24,002 nt of DNA from NCBI GenBank assembly GCA_003523185.1, contig DPGN01000055.1, forward strand, positions 8,705 to 32,706, written 5' to 3'. The stretch comes from Halieaceae bacterium (GTDB lineage: Bacteria > Pseudomonadota > Gammaproteobacteria > Pseudomonadales > Halieaceae). Below the pieces are notes generated by a model. The model was given only the letters and a program-made list of their open reading frames with translations, did no database searches and was not told the DNA's origin. Position numbers and translations under genes: made by a program. This document shows positions 15,020 to 23,438 of the stretch, piece after piece (position 1 is the first letter of the stretch; the number at the start of each line of letters is the position of its first letter).

Positions 15020-15023
15020 TACA
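15006..15023. promoter_or_regulatory. PpsR/CrtJ-type operator 2 upstream of bchC
   Basis: Perfect TGT-N12-ACA palindrome, TGTATTATTAATATTACA, 8 nt after operator 1, inside a longer dyad whose outer arms are ATGTGTA and ACACAT (15003-15026). The 8-nt spacing equals the classical cooperative spacing of CrtJ sites at bchC. Confidence 0.87.
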
Positions 15024-15035
15024 CATAGTGAGTAA

Positions 15036-15071
15036 CTGTTTTTAAACAGGCCTAGCCCGCACTCGGCTAGG
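15036..15071 (+). repeat. Two consecutive inverted repeats in the bchC leader
   Basis: CTGTTT-TT-AAACAG (15036-15049) is a perfect 6-bp dyad with a 2-nt centre. One base later CCTAGCC (15051-15057) and GGCTAGG (15065-15071) form a perfect 7-bp stem with a 7-nt loop, ending 4 nt before the bchC ribosome binding site. The second would be a stable leader hairpin in the mRNA. The first may be a protein-binding site rather than an RNA structure. Confidence 0.5.
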
Positions 15072-15089
15072 AATTGAGGCCATACGACC

Positions 15090-16040
15090 GTGACCTATAA
15101 GAAGACAACAGCGGTTATTTTCGAGAAGCCAGGGACGCTAGAAGTCCGTGAGGCTTCTTTGCGTGCGCCCGGTGCCAATGAGTGCCTCATCGAATCTGAC
15201 TGGTCTGGAATTAGCACAGGCACTGAGCGACTCATGCTGACCGGGAAGATGCCGCCGTTTCCGGGCCTCGGTTACCCCTTAATTCCAGGCTATGAAACTG
15301 TCGGGAAGGTCTTGGAGTCCCCATCGGGATCAGCATTGCGCCCAGGCACCTATGTATTTGCCCCTGGTAGCGTGGGATTCACCGACGCTAAAAACCTATT
15401 CGGCGGAAGTGCGCGACACCTTATCTGCCCCGAAGATCGACTCATTCCACTGCCGGAGAAGCTGGGTAGCAACGGCGTGTTACTCGCACTAGCCGCGACT
15501 GCATTGCATGCGCTTCGTCGTTGCGAACACATAGGCCCACCCGATCTCATTGTCGGTCACGGTGTCCTTGGGCAGCTACTCGCTCGGCTAACACGCGTTA
15601 TTCACGGCACATCACCCACTGTGTGGGAGAGAGACCCGGCTCGTAGACCGCCTGGACTCGACTATACCGTCTACGACGCGACCCAAGATCCAAGACATGA
15701 TTATTCGGTGGTTTGTGACGTGAGCGGTAGCGCCGATGCGCTGAATCAAATGATTGCTCGTTGCAAACCAGGTGCAACAGTTGTGATGGCCGGGTTCTAT
15801 TCATCCGCCGTTACATTCGACTTTCCACCCGCATTTATGAGGGAAATCAATCTCTTAGTAAGCGCGGAATGGCAACCACAAGACCTTAAAGAAGCAGCAC
15901 GACTGGCGTCCGATGGCACATTGGATTTCTCCCAGTTGATAACAGATGTCATGCCGGCAACTCGGGCCAATCAGGCCTACGACCGCGCATTTAATGACAG
16001 TCGCTGCCTAAAAATGGTCATCGATTGGAGATCGACATGA
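15090..16040 (+). CDS. bchC: BchC, 3-hydroxyethyl bacteriochlorophyllide a dehydrogenase
   Basis: A 316-aa medium-chain dehydrogenase-like protein that oxidises the C3 hydroxyethyl group to the acetyl group of bacteriochlorophyllide a, using NAD+. Recognisable are ESDWSGISTGTERLM near the N-terminus, IPGYETVGKV, and the coenzyme region DLIVGHGVLGQLLARL. The start is a GTG at 15090 with GAGG at 15076-15079. It heads the bchCXYZ set, and its TGA overlaps the bchX ATG (ATGA). Length is normal for the family. It is controlled by the paired operators upstream. Confidence 0.95.
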   Translation: MTYKKTTAVIFEKPGTLEVREASLRAPGANECLIESDWSGISTGTERLMLTGKMPPFPGLGYPLIPGYETVGKVLESPSGSALRPGTYVFAPGSVGFTDAKNLFGGSARHLICPEDRLIPLPEKLGSNGVLLALAATALHALRRCEHIGPPDLIVGHGVLGQLLARLTRVIHGTSPTVWERDPARRPPGLDYTVYDATQDPRHDYSVVCDVSGSADALNQMIARCKPGATVVMAGFYSSAVTFDFPPAFMREINLLVSAEWQPQDLKEAARLASDGTLDFSQLITDVMPATRANQAYDRAFNDSRCLKMVIDWRST

Positions 16041-17035
16041 GCACGATTGCAACAGCAACAGAATATGATCCAGGACTCGAGGCGAGTGGAGAACGGGCAG
16101 ACCTTCTCGCCACATCAGCGGATATCGCTGAAGGGACACAGATCATCGCTATTTACGGCAAGGGGGGGATTGGTAAAAGTTTCACCCTCGCCAACCTAAG
16201 CTACATGATGGCTCAGCAAGGCAAGAAAGTACTGCTTATTGGGTGTGACCCAAAAAGTGATACCACCTCTCTCCTCTTTGGTGGAAAAGCCTGCCCTACC
16301 ATTATTGAAACGGCCTCGGCGAAAAAAGCAGCTGGTGAAGAGTGCCGCGTAGAAGACGTTTGCTTTAAGCGCGATGGCGTTTACGCCATGGAACTGGGTG
16401 GTCCTGAAGTGGGCCGAGGTTGCGGCGGTCGTGGAATCATTCACGGCTTCGAAACATTAGAAAAGCTTGGATTCCACGATTGGGATTTCGACTACGTACT
16501 GCTCGATTTCCTCGGCGATGTCGTTTGCGGCGGCTTCGGTCTGCCCATCGCCCGTGACATGTGCCAAAAAGTGATTGTTGTCGCGTCGAATGACCTCCAA
16601 TCATTGTATGTAGCCAACAACGTCTGCTCCGCGGTCGAGTACTTCCGTAAGCTCGGTGGCAATGTGGGTGTTGCCGGCATGGTCACCAATAAGGATGACG
16701 GGACGGGTCAAGCGCAAGCATTTTGCAAGGCGGTCGGAATCCCAGAACTCGCATCCATCCCCGCAAATGAAGATATTCGCCGCAAAAGCGCGAGCTACGA
16801 GATTATTGGGCACCCTGATGGTGAATGGGGTTCTCTTTTTGCCGAATTGGCACAGAATGCTGCCGAATCCTCGCCCCACCGACCGACGCCAATGACTCAG
16901 GATGAACTCTTGGGGCTATTCGATAGCGATGAGGTGGGTCGGGACGTCGTTCTACAACCCGCCACGCTTGCGGATCTGTGCAGCGTCGAAACACTCAACA
17001 AACCGTCTCTCGAGGTCGTCTATGACAATGTCTGA
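16037..17035 (+). CDS. bchX: BchX, chlorophyllide a reductase iron protein subunit
   Basis: 332 aa from the ATG at 16037, preceded by GGAG at 16027-16030; an in-frame TTG at 16025 is rejected. It is the NifH-like ATP-dependent reductase that donates electrons to BchYZ to reduce the C7=C8 bond of chlorophyllide a. The P-loop is GKGGIGKS at 41-48. The two [4Fe-4S] ligand cysteines shared between protomers are C129 (GRGCGGRG) and C164 (DVVCGGFG). The N-terminal extension before the P-loop (about 35 residues) is typical of BchX compared with BchL. The 3' end overlaps bchY by 14 nt. Confidence 0.97.
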   Translation: MSTIATATEYDPGLEASGERADLLATSADIAEGTQIIAIYGKGGIGKSFTLANLSYMMAQQGKKVLLIGCDPKSDTTSLLFGGKACPTIIETASAKKAAGEECRVEDVCFKRDGVYAMELGGPEVGRGCGGRGIIHGFETLEKLGFHDWDFDYVLLDFLGDVVCGGFGLPIARDMCQKVIVVASNDLQSLYVANNVCSAVEYFRKLGGNVGVAGMVTNKDDGTGQAQAFCKAVGIPELASIPANEDIRRKSASYEIIGHPDGEWGSLFAELAQNAAESSPHRPTPMTQDELLGLFDSDEVGRDVVLQPATLADLCSVETLNKPSLEVVYDNV

Positions 17036-18485
17036 CGCCGACATCATCGAGACAAAGGACCTGGGTTGTCACGCGAGTGCCGAGCAATTGGCAGCGGCAG
17101 CCACGGCAGCGGGCAAGAACGAGCTCATGGCTCAGTTTGCCGAGGATTATCCCAAGGGCCCACACGATCAACCCCAGAGCATGTGCCCTGCGTTTGGCTC
17201 GTTACGTGTCGGTCTGCGAATGCGCAGAACGGCAACGGTTCTGTCAGGATCGGCCTGTTGCGTCTATGGACTGACCTTTACATCGCACTTCTACGGTGCA
17301 AAGCGCACCGTTGGCTACGTTCCATTCGACTCAGAGTCCCTTGTGACGGGAAAGCTCTTCGAGGATATTCGCGAAGCCGCTCATGATCTTGCAAACCCTG
17401 AAGCTAATGACGCGGTCGTTATCATTAATTTGTGTGTACCAACCGCATCGGGCGTACCTCTTGATCTTTTACCCAAGGAAATCAATGGTGTGCGAATTGT
17501 GGGCATCGATGTTCCTGGCTTCGGAGTCCCAACTCACGCTGAGGCAAAAGATGTACTTGCTGGCGCCATGCTGGAATACGCTCGGGGTGAAATCGAAGCG
17601 GGTCCCGTTGCGCGCCCCGTCCAAAGTGAATCTCAAAAAGATAAGCCGACCGTAGCGCTCGTGGGCGAAATGTTCCCTGTCGATGCTATCACCATCGATC
17701 GCCTGTTGGACTCACTGGGCGCCGCGGCAGGCCCCGTCGTTCCTACTCGAGAGTGGCGCGAGCTTTATGGCGCACTCGATTGCAAAGCAGCGGCCATGAT
17801 TCACCCATTTTACGCGGCCACAGCACGCCAGTTTAGGGCTGCGGGGCGACCATTGTTAGGCTCGGCACCCGTCGGTGTTGAAGGTACCGCCGCATGGCTT
17901 GAAGCCATGGGCGAACTCTTGGGTACCGATCGCGCGTCCATCGACGCCGCAATAAGCACACAAAAAAGTGCTATTCGCGCCGCACTGGATAACAACCCCA
18001 TTGACGCCAAGATTACGCTATCAGGCTACGAAGGCTCTGAGCTTCTTGTAGCAAGACTATTGATAGAGAGCGGTGCTGACGTTGCCTATGTTGGCTCAGC
18101 TTGCCCTAAAACCGAATTTTCAGCGTTAGATGCCGAATGGCTCGAAAGTAAGGGTGTCTCTGTCAAATTCAGAGCATCGCTAGAGGATGATCTCATCGCG
18201 ATGGAAACCTTTAAGCCCGATCTTGTGATCGGAACGACACCAATCGTACAAAAAGCGAAAGAGCGATCAATCCCAAGCTTGTATTTTACGAACCTCATAT
18301 CAGCGCGCCCACTCATGGGTGCAGCGGGCGCAGGATCAGTAGCGCAGGTAATCAACAGTGCGTTAGCGAATCAGCCGCGCATGATCGCAATGGAATCTTT
18401 CTTTGAGGGTGTGGGTCAAGGCCCAACCAGTGGTGTATGGACCCCCGAAATAATCGCGAAAACCGGCGTGGGAGGTACCTGCTAA
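17022..18485 (+). CDS. bchY: BchY, chlorophyllide a reductase subunit Y
   Basis: 487 aa from the ATG at 17022; GAGG (17012-17015) lies 6 nt upstream and the second ATG at 17028 is the alternative. The frame is open farther upstream (to 16902) but that would overlap bchX widely. BchY is a NifD-like catalytic subunit that forms a heterotetramer with BchZ. Conserved cysteines likely to ligate the interface [4Fe-4S] cluster are C55 (MCPAFG), C79/C80 (GSACCVYG) and C138 (INLCVP). The C-terminal half includes SGYEGSELLVARLLIESGAD and GVVPI-like nucleotide-fold strands. The stop TAA overlaps the bchZ ATG by 1 nt. Confidence 0.97.
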   Translation: MTMSDADIIETKDLGCHASAEQLAAAATAAGKNELMAQFAEDYPKGPHDQPQSMCPAFGSLRVGLRMRRTATVLSGSACCVYGLTFTSHFYGAKRTVGYVPFDSESLVTGKLFEDIREAAHDLANPEANDAVVIINLCVPTASGVPLDLLPKEINGVRIVGIDVPGFGVPTHAEAKDVLAGAMLEYARGEIEAGPVARPVQSESQKDKPTVALVGEMFPVDAITIDRLLDSLGAAAGPVVPTREWRELYGALDCKAAAMIHPFYAATARQFRAAGRPLLGSAPVGVEGTAAWLEAMGELLGTDRASIDAAISTQKSAIRAALDNNPIDAKITLSGYEGSELLVARLLIESGADVAYVGSACPKTEFSALDAEWLESKGVSVKFRASLEDDLIAMETFKPDLVIGTTPIVQKAKERSIPSLYFTNLISARPLMGAAGAGSVAQVINSALANQPRMIAMESFFEGVGQGPTSGVWTPEIIAKTGVGGTC

Positions 18486-19933
18486 TGCTTGTACTTGATC
18501 ACGATCGCGCAGGTGGTTACTGGGGCTCTGTTTATGTCTTCACTGCGGTAAAAGGGCTGCAAGTCATCATTGACGGACCTGTGGGTTGTGAAAACCTGCC
18601 GGTCACATCGGTGCTTCATTACACAGATGGCCTACCACCACATGAACTTCCCATTGTTGTCACGGGGCTCGCTGAAGAGGAACTGGGGCAGCACGGAACA
18701 GAAGGCGCACTGAGACGCGCTCATCATACGCTTGACCCGAAGAAACCATCGGTTGTGGTAACGGGCTCTATTGCCGAAATGATTGGTGGTGGGGTAACGC
18801 CCGAAGATACGAATATCAAACGTTTCCTCCCGCGCACAATTGACGAGGATCAATGGCAAAGTGCCGATCGTGCACTGGTTTGGCTTTGGGAGCAGTACGG
18901 TGCGACCAAGAAGCGGAAAGCGAAAAAATCTGACGCTAACGCGGAAACCAAGAAGGTCAATATCATTGGACCCGCCTACGGTTACTTCAACACCTGGTCA
19001 GATCTCGCCGAGATTCAGCGACTCCTCGCAGGCATGGGAGTTGAGGTGAACATGGTCTTCCCATTGGGGTGTCACCTCAATGAGATTCCGAAGCTAGACG
19101 ATGCCGCGGTCAATATCTGCATGTATCGAGAATTCGGCAGAAAACTGTGTGAAGCCCTGGATAAACCCTATCTTCAAGCACCTATTGGGCTTGATAGCAC
19201 GACGAAATTCTTGCAAAAGCTAGGTGAGCTACTGGACATCGACCCAGAGCCATTTATCGCGCAAGAAAAGATGACAACGCTAAAGCCCGTGTGGGATCTA
19301 TGGCGCTCAGTCACTCAAGACTTCTTCGCAACAGCCAACTTCGGCGTTGTCGCAACCGAGACGTACACCCGCGGACTCCGTCACTTCTTAGAGGAGGATC
19401 TGGGATTACCCTGCGCCTTCCACTATTCGCGAAAAGCGGGCGTAAAACCTGACAACAAAGAAGTGAGAGAGGCGATCTACCGAACAGGTCCTCTTATTGT
19501 CTTTGGTGGCTATAACGAGCGAATGTATGTGGCCGAGGCTGGCGGTCGGAGTATGTTTATTCCCGCATCGCTGCCGGGCACGATTATCCGTCGCCATACG
19601 GGCACACCCTTCATGGGCTATGCAGGCGCCTGCTATCTCATTCAAGAAGTATGCAACGCACTCTTTGATGCCCTGTTCAACATATTGCCTTTAGGCACTG
19701 ACCTTGATCAAACAATTGCGACACCGACGCGCACCAGCCTTCCCTGGCTAGACGAAGCGCAAGCACTTCTTGATCAGATCATTGAAGAGCAACCCGTTTT
19801 GGTTCGCATCTCTGCAGCCAAGCGTCTCCGGGATAGCGCCGAGCAAGCGGCTCGAGCCGATGACTCGGACTCCGTAACGGACATGCATGTACTCGATGCA
19901 GGCCATGACCTCCAGCTGAGGGGTGTTGCATGA
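18485..19933 (+). CDS. bchZ: BchZ, chlorophyllide a reductase subunit Z
   Basis: 482 aa from the ATG at 18485, overlapping the bchY stop by 1 nt. It is the NifK-like partner of BchY; C35 in GPVGCENLP is a likely cluster ligand. A Lys/Arg-rich segment (ATKKRKAKK, about 139-147) precedes VNIIGPAYGYFNTWSDLAEI, and LKPVWDLWRSVTQDFF and PFMGYAGACYLIQE are recognisable family stretches. The complex reduces the B ring of chlorophyllide a to give the bacteriochlorin. The gene ends with a 4-nt ATGA overlap with the longer pufQ frame; the real pufQ start lies 54 nt after the stop. Confidence 0.97.
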   Translation: MLVLDHDRAGGYWGSVYVFTAVKGLQVIIDGPVGCENLPVTSVLHYTDGLPPHELPIVVTGLAEEELGQHGTEGALRRAHHTLDPKKPSVVVTGSIAEMIGGGVTPEDTNIKRFLPRTIDEDQWQSADRALVWLWEQYGATKKRKAKKSDANAETKKVNIIGPAYGYFNTWSDLAEIQRLLAGMGVEVNMVFPLGCHLNEIPKLDDAAVNICMYREFGRKLCEALDKPYLQAPIGLDSTTKFLQKLGELLDIDPEPFIAQEKMTTLKPVWDLWRSVTQDFFATANFGVVATETYTRGLRHFLEEDLGLPCAFHYSRKAGVKPDNKEVREAIYRTGPLIVFGGYNERMYVAEAGGRSMFIPASLPGTIIRRHTGTPFMGYAGACYLIQEVCNALFDALFNILPLGTDLDQTIATPTRTSLPWLDEAQALLDQIIEEQPVLVRISAAKRLRDSAEQAARADDSDSVTDMHVLDAGHDLQLRGVA

Positions 19934-19986
19934 GGAACGCTAATTACAACAACACGGCACGACAAACGTCGATGACGGGAGGAAGT

Positions 19987-20193
19987 ATGACCACAAGCAA
20001 GCGACATACAGAGCGTAAAACTGTCTGGGAACACCTGCAGTTTCGTCTGCTGTTTATCACGGTATTCGTGTGGTTTTTGGGGCAGGCGGTGATTACGCGG
20101 GTGAAGTTAGTGCGGCAACACGAACTTAACTGCTGGCAGGAGGCTAAGCGGGCAGCGCACAGCGTTGCACCCTACGCCTTCATGAGAATTTAA
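19987..20193 (+). CDS. pufQ: PufQ, puf operon bacteriochlorophyll-related membrane protein
   Basis: 68 aa from the ATG at 19987, chosen because GGGAGGA (19977-19983) precedes it at good spacing; the frame opens at 19930 in the bchZ overlap, giving an 87-aa version that is less likely. The basic N-terminus is followed by one hydrophobic helix (about residues 18-37, QFRLLFITVFVWFLGQAVIT) and a hydrophilic tail. Size, topology and position between bchZ and the puf structural genes fit PufQ, which in Rhodobacter is needed for normal pigment-protein complex formation. Sequence conservation in this family is low, so position carries much of the assignment. Confidence 0.8.
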   Translation: MTTSKRHTERKTVWEHLQFRLLFITVFVWFLGQAVITRVKLVRQHELNCWQEAKRAAHSVAPYAFMRI

Positions 20194-20203
20194 CGAAGTG
20201 TGG

Positions 20204-20283
20204 CTCCAAGCTTTCGGGCTTGGAGATAGATAAATCAGCCCAAGTAGCCACCGCGGGCTGGAAGAAGGGAGCGCAATGCGCTC
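20204..20283 (+). repeat. Three hairpins in the pufQ-pufL intergenic region
   Basis: Three perfect inverted repeats stand in the 108-nt gap. CTCCAAGC (20204-20211) pairs with GCTTGGAG (20218-20225), an 8-bp stem with loop TTTCGG. CAGCCC (20236-20241) pairs with GGGCTG (20255-20260). GAGCGC (20269-20274) pairs with GCGCTC (20278-20283) over a 3-nt loop. The last ends just before the pufL ribosome binding site (GGGAGAAG, 20288-20295). No T-run follows any stem, so mRNA processing or stability is more likely than termination. No LH1 genes are present here, unlike the classical pufQBALM order. Confidence 0.6.
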
Positions 20284-20301
20284 TGAAGGGAGAAGTATGC
20301 A

Positions 20302-21126
20302 ATGTCGATGATGAGCTTTGAGAGAAAGTATCGAGTCCGAGGGGGCACCCTTCTCGGCGGAGATCTTTTCGATTTCTGGGTGGGGCCGTTCTATGTCGGA
20401 TTCTTCGGGATTACGACCCTGTTCTTTGCCGTCACTGGAACAGCGCTAATTTTCTACGGTGCAGCCTTGGGCGACACGTGGAATATCTGGCGCATTAATA
20501 TCGCGCCACCTGATCTGTCTTACGGGTTGGGCTTGGCTCCGTTAAAGGAGGGCGGACTCTGGCAAATCATTACGATTTGTGCCACGGGTGCCTTTGTTTC
20601 GTGGATTTTGCGTCAGGTCGAAATATCAAGAAAACTCGGTATGGGCTTGCATGTTCCCTTCGCCTTCTCCTTCGCTGTTTTGGCCTACGTGACGCTGGTC
20701 ATCATTCGTCCGATGCTGCTCGGTGCCTGGGGTCATGGTTTCCCCTACGGCATCATGAGCCACCTCGACTGGGTGTCAAACGTCGGCTATCAATTCCTGC
20801 ACTTCCACTACAACCCTGCGCACATGCTCGCGGTGACCTTCTTCTTCACCACGGCACTGGCTTTGTCGATGCACGGATCGCTGATTCTGATGGCAACGAA
20901 CCCACGCGCTGGCGAGACCGTGAAGACAGGTGAGCATGAAAACACCTACTTCCGAGATGACATTGGCTACTCCATCGGCGCCCTCGGTATTCACCGACTG
21001 GGTACCTTCGTAGCAATCTCAGCAGCCTTCTGGAGTGCGGTCTGCATCGTCCTTAGTGGGCCTTTCTGGACGAAAGGATGGCCTGAATGGTGGAACTGGT
21101 GGCTAACGCTACCTATCTGGTACTGA
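20302..21126 (+). CDS. pufL: PufL, photosynthetic reaction centre L subunit
   Basis: A 274-aa integral membrane protein with five transmembrane helices. The start MSMMSFERKYRVRGGTLLGG aligns with the known L-subunit start, with GGGAGAAG upstream. Pigment and iron ligands are visible in a numbering one higher than Rhodobacter: H154 (SHLDW, accessory BChl), H174 (NPAHM, special pair), H191 (SMHG, iron), H231 (GIHRLG, iron), and E213 in the QB-site stretch EHENTYFRD. L and M form the heterodimer that carries out light-driven charge separation. pufM follows after 16 nt. Confidence 0.98.
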   Translation: MSMMSFERKYRVRGGTLLGGDLFDFWVGPFYVGFFGITTLFFAVTGTALIFYGAALGDTWNIWRINIAPPDLSYGLGLAPLKEGGLWQIITICATGAFVSWILRQVEISRKLGMGLHVPFAFSFAVLAYVTLVIIRPMLLGAWGHGFPYGIMSHLDWVSNVGYQFLHFHYNPAHMLAVTFFFTTALALSMHGSLILMATNPRAGETVKTGEHENTYFRDDIGYSIGALGIHRLGTFVAISAAFWSAVCIVLSGPFWTKGWPEWWNWWLTLPIWY

Positions 21127-21142
21127 TAAGGGGACCACTACG

Positions 21143-22117
21143 ATGATTGAATATCAAAATATCTTTACAACAGTGCAGGTGGCAGCACCTGATTATGCGG
21201 GCGTCCCCGTCGAAAACACCCATGATGACCGTACGGGCGTGCTGACACACAGCTATCTGATGGGCAAATTGGGTGACGCACAGATTGGTCCAATTTACCT
21301 CGGCCCGCTCGGTGTCGCGGCGCTATTCACCGGTACGATCGCCTTCCTCATCATTGGCTTGAACATGTTCGCCTCTGTGAACTGGGATCCCATCGAATTT
21401 GTTCGCCAGCTATTCTGGTTAGCACTCGAGCCTCCAGGCCCTCAATACGGCCTCTCCTTCCCACCACTGAACGATGGTGGATGGTGGTTGATAGCGGGCG
21501 CTTTCCTGACGCTATCTATCATGCTCTGGTGGTGGCGAACGTTTGCGCTCGCTAACAACTATGGCATGGGGAATCAGATGGCATGGGCGTTTGCCGCAGC
21601 GATTTGGCTTTACCTGGTCCTGGGCTTCATTCGCCCTGTTCTGATGGGAAGCTGGTCTGAAGCGGTGCCGTTTGGGATCTTCCCTCATCTTGACTGGACG
21701 GCCGCCTTCTCACTGCGTTACGGGAACCTGTTCTACAACCCGTTCCATATGTGGAGCATCTTCTTCCTATACGGATCAGCAGTCTTATTTGCGATGCACG
21801 GGGCCACCATTTTGGCGACCAGCCGATATGGCGCAGACCGTGAAATCGATCAAATCACCGATCGTGGTACAGCCGCAGAACGCGGTGCTCTCTTCTGGAG
21901 ATGGACCATGGGCTTCAACGCTTCAATGGAATCCATCCACAAGTGGGCATGGTGGTTCGGTGTGCTGACTTGTGTCACGGGCGGTATCGGCATCCTCCTC
22001 ACGGGAACCGTTGTAGAAAACTGGTATCTGTGGGGCATGAAGCACGGTCTCGTACCCACCTATCCAATGATTGGCGAAGCGGTCGTCGATCCACTACTGA
22101 CTGAGGGTGCACAATGA
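21143..22117 (+). CDS. pufM: PufM, photosynthetic reaction centre M subunit
   Basis: 324 aa, with ribosome binding site AGGGGA just upstream. The N-terminal MIEYQNIFTTVQV is the typical M start. Five membrane helices and the M-type motifs are seen: FPHLDW (accessory BChl ligand), NPFHMWSIFF (special pair), AMHGATI (iron), ESIHKWAWW (iron and QA pocket), with the acidic stretch between. The C-terminal extension KHGLVPTYPMIGE is of the kind found in species that carry a tetrahaem PufC. The stop overlaps the pufC ATG by 4 nt (ATGA). Confidence 0.98.
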   Translation: MIEYQNIFTTVQVAAPDYAGVPVENTHDDRTGVLTHSYLMGKLGDAQIGPIYLGPLGVAALFTGTIAFLIIGLNMFASVNWDPIEFVRQLFWLALEPPGPQYGLSFPPLNDGGWWLIAGAFLTLSIMLWWWRTFALANNYGMGNQMAWAFAAAIWLYLVLGFIRPVLMGSWSEAVPFGIFPHLDWTAAFSLRYGNLFYNPFHMWSIFFLYGSAVLFAMHGATILATSRYGADREIDQITDRGTAAERGALFWRWTMGFNASMESIHKWAWWFGVLTCVTGGIGILLTGTVVENWYLWGMKHGLVPTYPMIGEAVVDPLLTEGAQ

Positions 22118-23208
22118 AAACGCTAACGACCAAACTATTTGCAACTGTTGGTCTGGGTACGGCGCTACTGCTCGGTGGCTGTGAAATGCCACCACCCGAA
22201 TCAACTCAATGGGGCTACCGTGGCACGGGGATGGAGGGTCTTTACAATCCCGACACCCTGAACGAGCTGGACGCAAACAATATCGTTCCAGAGGCGCTGC
22301 CCGCGGTTCCCGCTGTCGGACCTAAGTCCAAGGACGTTTATCAAAACGTTCAGGTTCTTGGTGACCTATCGGTGGGTGAGTTCACACGTCTGATGGCCGC
22401 CATTACCGAGTGGGTCTCACCGGAGGAAGGATGTAATTACTGTCACGTTGCGGGTGAAGGATTCGCGGCAGACACGCTCTACACCAAAAAGGTAGCGCGC
22501 GTAATGATCCAGATGACTCAGAACGCCAACGAGAACTGGAGCCAACACGTCGGCGGCGCGGGTGTCACTTGCTATACCTGCCACCGCGGGAAAAACGTGC
22601 CTGAGTACGTCTGGAACATCAATCCCGGCCATACGGTCGCAGGTGGTATGAAGAATCAGATGCAAAACGTTTCTTCAGTCGCTGCGGGATTGTCATCGTT
22701 GCCAGTTGACCCATTCACACCCTACTTACTCGACGCAAGAAACGGGCGTCATGCGGGCACAACTGCCCTGCGGGATGAGGGCGGTGTATCACTCAAAGAA
22801 TCTGAGTGGGGATACAGTCTAATGATGCACTTTTCGGATGCGCTCGGCGTTAACTGCACCTACTGCCACAACTCGCGCGCCTTCTTCTCTTGGGAGGAAA
22901 GCTCTCCCCAGCGAGTGACAGCCTGGCACGGTATCCGAATGGTCCGTGAGATGAACAACGACTACGTTGATCCCACCACCGACTGGCTGCCGCCTCACCG
23001 CCTTGGAAAGCTGGGTGATGCGCAGAAAGTTAACTGCGAAACCTGCCACCAGGGTGCTTACAAGCCCCTACTTGGCGCCAACATGATCAAGGACTACCCA
23101 AACCTTGCTCGTCTTGCGCAACCAGAGCCTGAAGCGCCCGCTGAAGAAGCAAGCGAAATGCCTGAGGCCAGTGATATGGCTGATATGGCAACAGGTGGTG
23201 ACCAATAG
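22114..23208 (+). CDS. pufC: PufC, reaction-centre tetrahaem cytochrome c subunit (lipoprotein)
   Basis: A 364-aa periplasmic lipoprotein. The signal peptide (1-22) ends in the lipobox LLGGC with C23 as acylation site, anchoring the protein to the membrane. Four haem-binding CxxCH motifs are present: CNYCH (107-111), CYTCH (153-157), CTYCH (248-252) and CETCH (308-312), with methionine ligands expected in the helices before each (such as LMAAI, MIQM, LMMHF). It re-reduces the photo-oxidised special pair using soluble c-type donors. The last 30 residues form an acidic, Pro/Ala/Met-rich tail (from about 335, starting PEPEAPAEEASEM) that is probably disordered. It is coupled to pufM by a 4-nt overlap. 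Confidence 0.97.
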   Translation: MKTLTTKLFATVGLGTALLLGGCEMPPPESTQWGYRGTGMEGLYNPDTLNELDANNIVPEALPAVPAVGPKSKDVYQNVQVLGDLSVGEFTRLMAAITEWVSPEEGCNYCHVAGEGFAADTLYTKKVARVMIQMTQNANENWSQHVGGAGVTCYTCHRGKNVPEYVWNINPGHTVAGGMKNQMQNVSSVAAGLSSLPVDPFTPYLLDARNGRHAGTTALRDEGGVSLKESEWGYSLMMHFSDALGVNCTYCHNSRAFFSWEESSPQRVTAWHGIRMVREMNNDYVDPTTDWLPPHRLGKLGDAQKVNCETCHQGAYKPLLGANMIKDYPNLARLAQPEPEAPAEEASEMPEASDMADMATGGDQ

Positions 23209-23240
23209 ATAACTCGGCAGAGAGTGAATGAATAAAACTG

Positions 23241-23282
23241 CGAGGGCATCTGCCCTGCCCTCGTAACCACACACCAGTGTGG
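23241..23282 (+). repeat. Two tandem hairpins in the pufC-pufB gap
   Basis: CGAGGGCA (23241-23248) and TGCCCTCG (23256-23263) form an 8-bp stem with a 7-nt loop. Three bases on, CCACAC (23267-23272) and GTGTGG (23277-23282) form a perfect 6-bp stem with a 4-nt loop. There is no T-run after either, so these look like RNA stability or processing elements rather than intrinsic terminators. The rest of the 230-nt gap (23283-23425) shows no gene and no clear promoter. Confidence 0.65.
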
Positions 23283-23438
23283 ACTTATCTCCCTGGGGAG
23301 CGTGCTTACACAGACATCTCTCCGGGAAGATCAGCGGAATCAAGGTGTTTCCACCCTAATTCCGGTGAAGGACGTCGTATCAAGGTACTGATTACCGAGC
23401 TGCGACAGATCGCGAACTACTACATGGGAGGTAAAACC

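Noticed and set aside
16902..17021. Long N-terminal extension of BchY
   Set aside because: It would overlap bchX by over 130 nt; GAGG and ATG at 17022 give the family-typical start.
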